Assembly: GCA_030248135.1 (NCBI GenBank)
Contig: JASANC010005530.1
Coordinates: 1 to 64,000, forward strand
Direction of reading: 5' to 3'
Source of the DNA: Theristus sp. LFF4_11
Lineage: Eukaryota > Nematoda > Chromadorea > Monhysterida > Xyalidae
DNA length: 64,000 bases
Shown here: in pieces, positions 49,023 to 60,399 of the stretch
Numbering within the stretch: the first letter of the stretch is position 1
How the letters are laid out: each line of letters opens with the position of its first letter
Position numbers and translations under genes: made by a program
The notes under the pieces: model-generated
Seen by the model: only the letters and a program-made list of their open reading frames with translations
What the model was told of the DNA's origin: nothing
The model's database searches: none

Positions 49023-51450
49023 CAATGTTTTCAGCTGTAATTTGAATGCGTAAAAAGGAGGCATATGTGTTCCAAATTTTAAAGTTTTAAAGGAGCCATT
49101 TTAAAGTTGCACCTTTTGGCGCACCCTGTGTATGATGCGCGAACAGAGAGAGCTCCAGACAACAACATACCGCCAGTTTTTCATTTGTGTTTTTCTGCGT
49201 TGTTTTCTGTGTTTCATTTTCGCCACCACTATACTCGTTCCATTGTTCCGTTGTTGCGTTTGTGCTTTCTTGTGTAAAATCAGGTTTTTTCAGCTTTTGT
49301 CAGCTCTGTAACAAAGTTCACGTTCACGTTAACTTTCACGTTCACTTTCACGTTCACGTCCACGCATTCTCGGTGCGCGTTAAAGTTAAGCTCAACATTA
49401 TAATCATTAAAAATTTTTATTTTATGTTTTTCATTACAGTAATCCAGTGGATCGCGTGCGCGGCAATGGCGGCTTATCGGTGGCGGCGAAAATAAAAAGA
49501 AAATAAGAATGAAAATTTTTCTATGTCTAATGTCATGTCAAATGTTTACATTGTTGCATTTTTGAAGAGATCAAGATTTGCATTTGTAAATCGGAATGTT
49601 CTTTGCGTGTTTTGGAATCTGCGAAATTCTTTATGTTTGTTATGTCTACCACATCTGTTTTATGTCTTGTTTTCTGTTTGGCGTATGGATATTTTAGATT
49701 CCAGATTTTTCTCGCAGTTAGTTCTCTCGCCGTCAGTTCTCTCGCAGTCAGTTCTGTTGTAAAACACGTTCTCGTTTTTTTGTTATCTTGTTCGGTGTCT
49801 CGCGATTCTTTCGACAGTGTTTTCATGCGCGAATGTATTTTCTTCCCATGGTGCTCGCAATAAAATCGCAATGTGAAATTGAAAAGTGTTGGCTCTGCTG
49901 GATTAGAAATTAAGTAACTTAAATCACAATTTAACTTTAAATCTCACGCATCAGGTCGCCTTGTCACAGCTCAGCGTGAGTGACGTTATCATATTATTCC
50001 CTTTTAGCGGGAAGGAAGGACTTTAGGTAAAAAAATCAAAGTACTTATTGACAAAAAAATGCAGACGACGTCATATTTCCGCACAACACGTTCAAATAAG
50101 TCCACGACGATACATTGATTACAAAAAAAAGATCAAAACTGCGTGCCGTTCGCCAATACGGTGGTTTGCGTCGTGTCCACGTCCAGCAGACGACCTTGAA
50201 AACAGCACCCAGTGTTTGTTGTTGAGTATCTGGGGACTGCAGACAAAAAGCGGGCGAACACGCGGCGGATGTTTCAGAGAATTTACATTATTTGCAGACT
50301 TGGCCGTTGCGATTGGATAGAAAACGTACTGGTTGACGCTGAACGATTTCGTCCGTCACATCTGAAGCGTAAAACCAAGGTATTGTTTTTGTATCGGAAT
50401 TTGCATTGAAATTCCGAGCAAAGGAAATGTGTCATGCAGTTCTTTGTCGTGGAATACGAAAAACAGAACAAACGGAGCTGGAAGAAAACTTTATTATTGA
50501 CTTCAACAATGGCAGGTTTAAACAAATATGTATACTTTTCGGTTTTCTGGTATCAATACAATTCTCTCAACTTTTTGCGTTACACATACACTTGAGCATT
50601 ATCATCAATGATTATCACAACAAAGAAAATTCTTTCGCTTTTTTACATTTACATTTTCCGTATGATGTATGATATCCTTCCGTTTCGAGCTCCAGTTGAT
50701 GCGCTCAAAGTTACATTTGTGCATCGTCCTACAGTGATACACGACAACCAGAACTGAATGCTCCTCAGAATTAACATTACACCAAAGTAAAGCTGAATTC
50801 CACTTTAAAAAGACCTTGCTTAAAAACTTTGCAGAATTGATAATGTGTTGGTGAAATCAGTCAGTTGCATTTTGAGTCGACAATGAAACATTAGCCAGGT
50901 GGAGTACAGTTTTTGTAAATGTATGAAAGTCGTCATTTTAGGCGATGAAATTTCTCTTTCCACTCTTACATTATTGGCGCATTTTCTACCTAAAGGGTAT
51001 GAATTGAAGTAGGGTAAGTATGGTATCATTCGTTAAAATGACCGTTGACTAACAAACAACAGTGTTTCGACTGTCGCGCACCTAAGTACGAAATAACTAA
51101 ATTTTATTCCGACGTTTAAAAATCCGGCTATTTCATGTTCTTCATGCTAAAATGGCTTTTTCAACACTTATCTGCGACACTGTTGTAGACTAAAGAACTG
51201 TAAAAATGGAATAAATTGTGCGTAAGCAAATTCAGAATCAAATATGGACTTCGTCGGTTTTCGTTTTCGTGTTCACGTCTGAGTTTGACGAAAGCAAAGC
51301 AAACGGATCGGCAGCTTCCTTTAAACCAGCCACCATCACCTGATGAATAAAATGAACAAAAAAGTGTGGTGCGGTACGTATGACGTTGCGTAAACAAATA
51401 GTAGTGCGTATGTGTGTGACGTTACGCAGAAATGTCGCGTATTGCGTAAA
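49023..51450. other. No gene recognised
   Basis: 49319-49366 is a simple CACGTT/CACTTT run. AATAAA occurs at 49859. Several frames of 60-110 codons overlap without recognisable content. The T-rich 49140-49500 stretch could be a LINE 3' end, but no diagnostic tail is seen. Confidence 0.35.
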
Positions 51451-51451
51451 T

Positions 51452-51582
51452 GCCCGTTTATACCTGACGTATGCGCACACGGCACGGCACGTCACGTCAC
51501 ACGTCAGGTGCCGTGTTGCATACTACCGTTCATACATGACGTACGTCGACGTGCGTCTGCATACGTCAGGTATAAACGAGCC
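51452..51582. mobile_element. Small foldback MITE (GCCCGTTTATACCTGACGTA)
   Basis: GCCCGTTTATACCTGACGTA and its inverse TACGTCAGGTATAAACGAGC close a 131-bp element; the interior also pairs (CACGGCACGTCACGTCA with ACGTCAGGTGCCGTG). Confidence 0.7.
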
Positions 51583-51611
51583 TTAAAACGTTTCTTAAAA
51601 CCGCGCACATG

Positions 51612-51878
51612 TACCGCAAAGTCTTGCATATGAGGTCCCCTCATATAAATTTGAAAAAAATCAAAAATTACAGAAACAAAAGTGGCATTTTGTGTGACAA
51701 CCTTATAAGTGGAGGAGGTCTTATAAAGTGACGATTAGAATGTCCGGCCTTATAACCGGGGTGGTATTTCGACCAAGTCAAAATTTTGATTTTTTTGGTG
51801 TCCCGCCGTGCGACACTCCGCCCACTTTTGGGTGTGGGTCTTATAAGTGGGAGGAACCTTATACGCAAGACTACGGTA
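51612..51878. mobile_element. MITE-B copy (TACCG..AGTCTTGC ends)
   Basis: TACCGCAAAGTCTTGCATAT and, reversed, TACCGTAGTCTTGCGTATAA are inverted ends. Core GGTGTCCCGCCGTGCGACAC is shared with 53190-53430. One end stops 27 bp from the splice donor of the four-TM gene A. Confidence 0.8.
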
Positions 51879-51904
51879 TGTGGTTTCGTGGTATGGCAGC
51901 GCAC

Positions 51905-54543
51905 CTGTGGTGTACCACTGGCACCGTCGCCGGCGGTTGTTGGTGCAATGTACAGCACCGTGTGCGTCGCGGCGTCGTGCCCATTCGGCGACGGTTTTGT
52001 GTCGCAGCAACTCGCTTTATTCCAATACCAACAGATCAGACTTGAACTCGCTACGAACGAGACCACTGGAAAACGATGGGGTAGCGACACACGTTTTGAT
52101 TGGGAAACTTGTACAGCGCGATGAAGAAGAAAAAAACATCAGTTAAGGAAACGGCTGTTATTGTGTTTTTGGAACTAAAGCAACCTCTTGACCTGAAACT
52201 TACCGCAATGAAAGAAATATAGTTGCCGTTTGTTGTGTTGTGTCAAAATTTCAGCTAGAACGGTAAAACGTTATTAGTCGCAATTTCCAATTTAGGACAT
52301 ATTTTCCAATTGATTTTCTTGCAGAAGCTTGCAAAAATTGATTCGAAACAAAAGAAACAGTGAATCGGTTCACTGAGTTCGTCTGTTCTTCAGTTTGGTC
52401 GTTATTGCGATTGTTCAGAGAAATTTATGAAAGAACAAAGATTGGAACACGCTTAGTAGCACAACTGGAATTTGGAAATGAATATTTGTGAAAAACAAGC
52501 TAAAAAACAATGGGAAATTCACACGAATGCAGAAGTTTGGCACTTGTGCATCTTTGGCTGATGTTTCAGACGCATCACATGGTTTCGAAACCAAGGGCTC
52601 TAATTGTCTGAAAGGCAGCAATTGATCGTTTTATATAGCTGAAATCTTAACACAACAAATGGCAACTGTGTATATATTTCTTTCACTGCTGTAAGTTGCA
52701 GCTCAAGGGGATGCTTCAGTTCTGAATACGAGCCGTTTTCCCTATTGGGCGTTTTTTATACCGAAAGCCCTTTCCAAACTGTTTTTTTTCAAACATTTTG
52801 GCGAAACGCTTCATCTAACATGGCAACCACCGGTAGCCGGACATTTTTGTTTGATGACCACCGGTGGCCACAAAAGAATGGAGCGTTTGGCGAAAAAAAC
52901 GTTTGAAAAAAACGCGCGTGCAATTATCACACTATTTACGAATCAACATATCAAAAAATCAAATCAACTTTAATATCGAAGCAAGTATCATACACATACA
53001 TTGCAGGACAGCAACGCAAACCAGCAGCACATTCATTATTCTCGATCGCCGGATATTTGCAACGCGAGCTTCATTCAAACTCCCGTAATACGATAAGTAA
53101 TTCGAGGATTCTACCACGTTAGCTGTCGATAACAGAGAACAATATGTTTCTGAAGTCTCGTCCATGCATAAACGTTTATATTTTTTATATACTGTAAAGT
53201 CTTGCATATAGGGCCTCCTTATATAAATTTGGAAATTTCTGAAAAAAATGGAATTTTGTGTGACAACCTTATAAGTGGGAGGAGGTCTCATAAATCGAAG
53301 ATTAGGAAGTCCGTGCCCAGGGTTGGACTTCGGCCAAGTGAAAATTTTTTGGTTTCCCGCCGTGTGGCATTCCGCCCACTTTTGGTTGGGGGTCTGGTGG
53401 GAGGAACCTTATATGCAAAACTTTACGGTATATACATACAAGTCGAAAAAAAGGTACATGTGCGCGCGTGACGCCAAACCTTTCGACAACGCCGCCAAGA
53501 TCGTCGTTACGAGACACGCGACCAGAGTGAGCACAAAGTACGTGATCAGGGCGCCGCGACAGCGCGGGAATTTGAAGGCGCCCACGATGCCGAATGCAGC
53601 GTTGATGATGAACAACACGGACGCCCAACCGCCAAAGCCCAGCGAACAACTGACGTACCGATGCAGTTCACTGAAAAAATTATGACACATGGTGTCATAA
53701 TTTGACACGCTGAAAAAAACGGATGCTTTTTTGAAGCAACATTTTTCAAGTGCTGATCTTCTGCAACGTTTCATGCGCGACTCTCATATTGAACCAAGGC
53801 GCTGTCCACATGTGCAAAAAGTTGGCGAAAAACTGTTCCGTTCTTTCGTCGCTGGAACAGTGGCTCGGAATTTTTTCTGGCCTTTTTTTAATTGGCATGC
53901 ATTATGCTCTTGAATTTGAAGCACAGAGAAAATTGTTGACCTGGTTGGTAATACCCAGCTGAACAAAACGTTGGAAAAGATGTTCCGCTGCTATTCAGCA
54001 GTGTCTGTGAAAAGTTGCGCAAAGCTGTTTTTATTTTTTTTTTGTCGGTGAAATTTTTTTACCGGTGACTATTATCTTTTTACTTTGGTCCCGAGAGTCA
54101 ACGCGCGCATAGATTAGGTAAGCAGTTATATGGACGACGCGGGAATTCAGAACTGGTAAAATGATTAGAGTCCCGAAATAGGACCGGGTCACTTAGGCTG
54201 CTTTGAATTGCTGGATTGAAACTGGTTTCCTTTCTACGTCTGCAAACTTCAGTCACAGAACCTGAAACAGTTGATGATAACTGCATTACTTAATTACTAA
54301 CTGCCACATTGTTTTCAAAAGCGTGAAAAGCAGAATATTGTTTTCTTGGTGACAATTGTTTTGCTGTCGAATCAAAGCATGATAACGCTTCAACTGGGAA
54401 ACTGACTGAAAATGCACGAAACACGTCCAACCGAGGACGAACACAACGACGGCAAGCACCAACTGTAGGACGGAGACCACTTTCAGCACCAGCAGGTGTT
54501 TTGCGCCAAATTTCAACCGATGAATGTCGCCGTTTGAGTCCAT
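51905..54543 (-). CDS. Four-transmembrane protein, paralogue A (last exon not found)
   Basis: Exons 54543-54407 (start MDSNGDIHRLKF, TM1 LLVLKVVSVLQLVLAVVVFV), 53670-53480 (TM2 and TM3: GGWASVLFIINAAFGIVGAF, GALITYFVLTLVACLVTTIL) and 52065-51905 (TM4 FVASSSLICWYW, then THTVLYIAP). Phases are 2, 1 and 0, the same in paralogue B. TM1 to TM2 is a short loop, TM3 and TM4 bracket a longer one. The TVLYIAP segment with Tyr after TM4 could be a cytoplasmic signal. The exon ends PQ|GTGCGC, a donor placed as in B and C, so one more exon must lie to the left; I could not identify it. The layout resembles CD20-like/FAM189 or MARVEL proteins, but that is a guess from topology. Role unknown. Confidence 0.7.
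53190..53430. mobile_element. MITE-B copy
   Basis: TACTGTAAAGTCTTGCATAT to TTATATGCAAAACTTTACGGTA, with GGTTTCCCGCCGTGTGGCAT core. In the intron between TM2/TM3 and TM4 exons of paralogue A, 50 bp past the donor at 53479. Confidence 0.8.
54087..54262. mobile_element. MITE-E copy
   Basis: GGTCCCGAGAGTCAACGCGC at one end, CAGTCACAGAACC at the other; full family ends GGTCCCGAGACTCAATGCGC and GGTTCTGCGACTCAGTGCG are inverted. CCGGGTCAC is in the core. Intron of paralogue A. Confidence 0.65.
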
Positions 54544-54909
54544 TTCTTTTTCCAATCGATGAAGTCCTGGTCTGAAGAGCGTGCACTACGGTATACACAC
54601 ACATGTTAAACAGTGATGTTGCACAGTCACGAACATAAATCATGAGTACGGTATTTAGTGACGCATATAGCTGACGTTTAACAAAGCAACGTGTTACTTA
54701 ATACTGCTTATTCATGAATGCCCCTTAAACGACATTCATGGAGCTTGATATGCCAACCTCACTTCACGCGGCGTCACTTGGCTGCACATGCCTGAAGCAA
54801 AAGGACTGCGCAGCTTGCTTTACAAGCTGGAGCCTGCGCTTCAGCGCGAGTGCATAAATGGGCTTTCACTATTAACCAAATAAATTTTTAAAAAAACCAC
54901 ACACACACA

Positions 54910-56630
54910 CATGCGTTGCTGTGATGTCGTATGCAGCGTGCCTGTGCGTTTATTTGCGACTGTGCAATTAGGCGCACCGGATTAATAGGACTGTAGCTAT
55001 TCACGACTAGCGACTAGACTATTACTGCTGACAGTGGAACTTTCCGGGAAAACTCTGTGCTTGTCCATTCGGCAGGCAGCAGTTTGCGAAAAGTAGCTAT
55101 CTGGGCCGCCAAAGCATGTTCAGGAAAAAAAAAGCGCGCTGCGAAAAAATTTGATTCTGCTGTAGGTTTGACGGTTTATTAAAAAAACGCGATGTTGATG
55201 AAACACCCCGCAAGCTGAACTTGGACGGGCGAGCGAAACATAAACACCATGCACGTGTAATCCATCACTGTTTACAAAAGCATTGCTGCAGTAACCATTG
55301 TTTCGACTGAAATCATTACTGAATGCGGAAAAACAGTTTATGTACAGTATACTGGTGAATGATGCAGGATTTTGCCTCAAAAAGTTCAACACTCATAAAA
55401 AAAGTGGTCATGCGGCGCCCATGTGGTCATACGGTAAATTGATTACTAAGTATCACAAAGTCTTGCAAATGAGAAAATCTTAAGTACATAGCCGAGAAAA
55501 ATCAATTTAACGTGAAAATTGAGTGACGCCCCAGTAAGCGTGAGAAAAGAAGGCTTATAAAAAAGATCGGAAACGTATCAAAAGTTCGTTGTTTTTTGTT
55601 CAAGTAAAAATGCGTTTTCCGTGCAGATCTTAATAGGTCGGACTTGAGTTGTTTGTTTACTGTTTCAAATCAACCAATTTGTTGGATGGTTCTCTGCATT
55701 TCGGCCTGGCCAACATCATATGCAGAAGAGGGGTGGCCTCATCAGTGATGTTCCCCTCCTTGAACCACTTGAGATAAAAAAAACTTGTGCAATAGCTTAT
55801 TCACGGAAAATACAATCATCAAACTGAATAAAATGAATCAATCAGAACTCATTATGGACTTTGTTGAACTGCCCCTACTTTTAGTTGAACAAGCAGCTCA
55901 AATCACTAATTATCACGATAACCAACAGCGCTGGATGCATGCGCAACAATGGGGCTTAATAATGCACAGATAAACTAGTCAAAAATTGATTAACTAGAAT
56001 TTCTTTGTTGTTGTTTTTCTTGTTTTACAACAGGAATTAATCAATCGAAGATCGTTTTGTGCAAGATCACAAAATGCTTGATAGCGTAGATTCCACACCA
56101 AACTTTACTGTTTCAGCTGTCGACTCACTATCAAATTTTCAGCTGCCCAGCGCGCCATCCATTTATCGCCGTCGTGTGTTTTTTAGTGCCGTGTTTTGCA
56201 TTTCAAATAATTTTCAGTCGTTTATTCAATCTAAATTTTCTGTGGCAATTTAACCGCAATCAACGTGACGTAGACGTCCCTCCTGCATTGATCTCCATCA
56301 ACGATGTCGCCCTGAAATTTCAAATAAAGTTTTATTTTACACTTCGACAATTAAAAATGTCTAAGCAAAAACAGCGCGAATCAAAGTCCTGTTCTGTGCT
56401 GTGTGAGGTAGGTGAGTGTAGAAAACTGGGTAGAGTTCTGCTGAAAACTATGGCTTTTCACTTTGAGTACTGTACCTCACCATCACCATGTAGTTAATTT
56501 ATTCAGGTTAAGAAACTCGGTAAAAATTGAATTGAGATAAATTGATTGACATTGTTACACATTGAAACATAAAAAAATACTTTTTGAACATGCATTGCTC
56601 AGAAACATAAATGTGTAGAAGACGAGATAG
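54910..56630. other. Between four-TM genes A and B: no gene recognised
   Basis: Frames are short and without known motifs. The last exon or 3' untranslated region of paralogue B may be in here or in 57.4-58.0 kb, but I cannot place it. Confidence 0.35.
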
Positions 56631-56635
56631 AACAA

Positions 56636-57368
56636 GGTACGGAACGGCCGAAGTAAACATGGCAGCTTTTTTCAGGGTGCAAGAGCGAGCGAAATTCAGA
56701 AGACATTCAAAGACATTCAGAAATCCGATCGTGTGTCAAATTTGATGTGTTTTTAAACTACCGTATTACCCCCAATAAACCCCCATGGGGGATTAATACG
56801 TCAGCGACTTTTAGGGGTGGGGGTTTATTGGTGGGGGGATTATTGGTGGGGGGGGATTATTTACAAACAAATTCTAGGGGTGGGGGTTTGTTGAAAAATG
56901 GCAAAAATGGCAAATATCTTGCATGGCCGGCAAGAAAGTTGCAGAAACTTCTACTTTTCACAGAGATTTTCTTTTGCAACAGCCTTTTGTAATGAAATTA
57001 CCATCAACTCATCCCTTTGGGGCCTTTGGTAGCACAATTTCACCAATGTCACTGCATTCAGCCACTGAATTCGCTGGGTATGTGTTTAAAACAGGTTTCC
57101 AATTAACCCCCATGGGGGATTATTTGTGGGGGGGGGTTATTCGGAAACTTGTCCGGGGGTTGGGGGTTTATTGGTGGGGGGGATTAATGGTGGGGGGTTT
57201 AATGGGGGTAATACGGTTACGGTACCATTGATTTTTAGTGCTATTCTGTTTATTCTATCTCCTTTGCACACACAATTGGGAACAACCTTGGCATTTTTGA
57301 AAAAGAAAATTCCTAGTCTGCGGCTGATCCCGCCTGGAAGGACTGCCTTATTTATTCGGCCATACAGT
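56636..57368. mobile_element. MITE-C copy split by MITE-A
   Basis: The left part at 56636-56758 (TACGGAACGGCCGAAGTAAA, GGCAGCTTTTTTCAGGGTGC) and the right part at 57220-57368 (CTGATCCCGCCTGGAAGGAC, TATTCGGCCATACAGTA) join into one MITE-C. The MITE-A at 56759-57219 interrupts it. Confidence 0.8.
56759..57219. mobile_element. MITE-A copy inside MITE-C
   Basis: TACCGTATTACCCCCAATAA to GGGGGTAATACGGTTA with the family core TCATCCCTTTGGGGCCTTTG. About 461 bp. Confidence 0.85.
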
Positions 57369-57596
57369 ACATGCCGAAAAAAAGCAAAACATTTTTGGGT
57401 GTAAGATTTATGAAGACAAGGTGATCGGATTTGAGAAATCACAAAATATTGTTTGAGTATAATCGTTGCTTTTCGTTCTGCGACTCAATGCGCGCACATG
57501 GAGAGGTAAGCAGTTTCATGTCAGACGCAGGATTTCGAAATTGGTGAAGTCACCCGTGTGCGTGTGATACTGTTGAGTGTTGAGGCATTAATGCGG

Positions 57597-57687
57597 CATT
57601 CATGTAGCAGTATTTATTTACAGTGAAGCGGACTGCATTAAAACATAGCTACGCTGTCACTAAATACTGCTTCATGAATGCCCCATT
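57597..57687. repeat. Short palindromic element copy
   Basis: GGCATTCATGTAGCAGTATTTA and, inverted, AAATACTGCTTCATGAATGCC. Same family as 886-972. Confidence 0.7.
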
Positions 57688-58047
57688 ACGGCTATTTTGA
57701 ATGAAACTGACTCCTCCAAACTCATTTACTATCAGAACTAAAAGCACAGATGATAAACGCAGCCTTGAAACGTCACACGGCGATAGTCGTCTTTTTTTAG
57801 TTTCAATCGGACACCTTTGAAGGCATCAGCAATACCTGGAAAAATTCACTCCCAGAAAACAACACACAATGTTTTTTTATGTTACAGCTTTTAAACAGGC
57901 ATAATGCAAAAAGTCACGTGAAACAGTGAACAAAGATGTGCACACATTTTTGTTACGAAACACGGTATAAAACAAATCTGGCATCAAAACATTGCCAGCT
58001 GTCCGTCAATTTAACGCCAGAAGAGGATGCAGCGCACACGAACGAAC

Positions 58048-59792
58048 CTGAGGTGCTGCACGTGCACCTGGTGCGTCTGCAGCTGATCCGCCTCCGGCTG
58101 CTGCGATGTACAGCACCGTTGGCGCGACGTTGCCGCCGAAGCAGCCGCCAATTTTCGTCCAGTACCAGCAGATCAGACTCGAACTCATCACAAATGCAAT
58201 CACTGCAAATATAGACACACAATAGTGTCAGAAAATGTCATGATCGTGGAGAATGAACAGAATGGAGATGATCGTGTTTTTTTTCAATCAATGGTGCCGC
58301 CATGTCGGTAGAAGGGCAAAAGAACGAGTTGTAGAAAAAAGAACCGCACACTGCAGAAGTGAGAGGCACAGCAGTAGCAGTTGGTAGGCTTTTTCACCAG
58401 CGTAAGCTTTCTGCCACGGTCGGGCGATATGAACAAAGTAGGCTGCAAAAATAGACGAAAACAAATTGTTTCACAGTACAGTCGAACTCTAAGTGATCGT
58501 ACAGTTATCTAAGTAAGTTAGTTATCTAAGTACAGTGGGGCGCCCATCGAGTTTTCTCTGTCATTAAGTGCCTGGACACCCCTCGGCGCGGGGCTCGATC
58601 CCCCGGGCGCACAGACAAGAACAGTCTAACGTGCTACCACGCAGGCCACGAGCGGTGACAACGAAGCTGCTTCACCTTGTGCGTTCAACTTCAACTGCAG
58701 GTTGTTGTGTTTCAAGTTGCACTTTCTCAGAGTATGACCGCAGCCCACACCGATCATCGTGTGGGTCGCACACACACTATCGTCGCGACCCTTGCGACAC
58801 TTTGCCTGTGCCATGTGACCTGTTACCACACACACACACACACACAAACCTTTTGAAATGACTGCCAGCCATACGGTTAGCACGCAGCTGATTATCGTCA
58901 ACACAAAGTACGCCAACAGAAGCACCCTCGATCGCAGCAAACTGAACGACGCTTTAACTCCCATTGCCGCGTTGATGATGAACACAATCGACAGCCAGCC
59001 TCCGATGCCAAATACACAGCTTTCGCTGTAAAGAGAAGACGGGCTCTGTGGTTTTTTTCGTCGTCTTATCGCATCCACGATGAAGGTGACTGCAGATCAG
59101 TGATCACAGCTGTGTTGAAACTAAAACTGTAAGCATCACGACTCGTACAAAATTGCTGCCAGGTGGTACACATGGCTACAAAGTGGTGCAAATTGCTACC
59201 AGGTGGTACACATGGCTACAAAGTGGTGCACATTGCTACCAGGTGGTACACGTGGCTACAAAGTGGTGCACATTGCTACCAGGTGGTACACATGGCTACA
59301 AAGTGGTGCACATTGCTACCAGGTGGTACACATGGCTACAAAGTGGTGCACATTGCTGCCAGGGGGTACACATGGCTAAAAAGTGGTGCACATTGCTACC
59401 AGGTGGTACACATGGCTACAAAGTGGTGCAAATTGCTACCAGGTGGTACACACTGCTGCCAGCTGGTACACATTGCTGCCATGTGGTGTGCGCAGAATGC
59501 ATGCACGTGATCCGCAACCAATCAGCTATAGTGGACTATATTATAGTGGCAGAGCCAGTTTGTCATTCGTGAACAGATGTCTGGTTGGTTGGTCGCGTAC
59601 AGGTCGCGTCCCCAACTGACCGGCGTTTATTCAGCAAGCGTCCGCCGAAGCACAGCCAGCCGACGGCGAAGACGAACACGGCGAGCGCCAGTTGCACGAC
59701 GGCGACGACACGCAGCAGCTGCATTCGTCGGACGTGGCGTTTCGGTGGCGCTGGCACGTGCTGCGCGTGCGACTCGAGTGTTGTCGACGCTG
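58048..59792 (-). CDS. Four-transmembrane protein, paralogue B (ends incomplete)
   Basis: Exons 59792-59621 (TM1 LLRVVAVVQLALAVFVFAVG), 59025-58850 (TM2/TM3 GGWLSIVFIINAAMGVKASF, LLLAYFVLTIISCVLTVWLA) and 58202-58048 (TM4 VIAFVMSSSLICWYW, then APTVLYIA). Phases 2, 1 and 0 match paralogue A, and TM2 and TM4 are strongly alike in sequence. The first exon follows an acceptor-like CCATCTCAG at 59793; translation may start at the Met before QLLRVVAVV or in an earlier exon. The last exon ends APQ|GTTCGT, so another exon follows. A CA-rich run (58831-58846) touches the TM3 exon donor. A SINE lies in the next intron. Confidence 0.7.
58535..58659 (-). mobile_element. tRNA-derived SINE, copy 3
   Basis: Minus-strand CGCTCGTGGCCTGCGTGGTA (A-box region) and GGGGGATCGAGCCCCGCGCC (B box), then the GGCACTTAATGACAGAGAAA body. 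Intron between TM3 and TM4 exons of paralogue B. Confidence 0.75.
59155..59480. repeat. 40-bp tandem repeat built from 20-bp halves
   Basis: About eight copies of GCTACCAGGTGGTACACATG plus GCTACAAAGTGGTGCACATT. The two 20-bp halves resemble each other, so the unit arose by doubling. All three plus-strand frames stay open through it for arithmetic reasons. Located between the TM1 and TM2 exons of paralogue B, so intronic. Confidence 0.9.
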
Positions 59793-59806
59793 CTGAGATG
59801 GTAAAA

Positions 59807-60399
59807 GTGCATAGTGGCCATGAAAAATGCCTAGCTATAGTGTCCAAAACATATCCCAGTGGCCACGACATATAGCAGAGTGGCCAATGCCTATGGACAA
59901 GTGTCCAATAGCTATAACATAGTGGCCAATAAACATGCACAGTAGCCAATACAGGGTGTTAAATAATGCTGTTACAGGGTGATCCAGAAGTTATGATTTT
60001 TGAACTTAGTTGTTATTTCTGGCACATTCAAGTGATAAACTGTTGCTTGAATGTGTTGCAAATTATTTCATGTTTGTTTAATGAGTTTGTTCAATTTTGT
60101 GATCCCAAAGTTGCTCAACAAACATGAAATGATTTGCAACACATTCAAGCAACAGTTTGTCACTTGAATGTGCCATAAATAACAACAAGTTCAAAAATCA
60201 TAACTTCTGGATCACCCTGTAACAGCATTATTTAACACCCTGTATTGGCTACTGTGCATGTATATTGGCCACTATGTTATAGCTATTGGACACTTGTCCA
60301 TAGGCATTGGCCACTCTGCTATATGTCGTGGCCACTTTGGGATATGTTTTGGACACTATAACTAGCAGAAATGCAAATTTTCTCATGGCCACTATGCAC
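59807..60399. mobile_element. 590-bp nested palindrome
   Basis: The outer arms run from GTGCATAGTGGCCATG to CATGGCCACTATGCAC and share TAGTGTCCAAAACATATCCC, CTATGGACAAGTGTCCAATAGC and more. Inside is a second inverted pair at 59950-60244 (TACAGGGTGTTAAATAATGC), and inside that a third at 59972-60222 (TTACAGGGTGATCCAGAAGT). The centre is near 60097. One outer end lies 15 bp from the acceptor of the TM1 exon of paralogue B. Confidence 0.85.

Noticed and set aside
51668..51904. MITE-encoded C-terminus of four-TM paralogue A
   Set aside because: A splice donor at the same aligned site exists in all three paralogues, so the open frame beyond it is probably intronic. Kept only as a possible minor isoform.
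59153..59572. 139-residue repetitive open frame on the plus strand
   Set aside because: It is a translation of the 40-bp tandem repeat inside an intron of paralogue B; two frames stay open, as expected from such a repeat.
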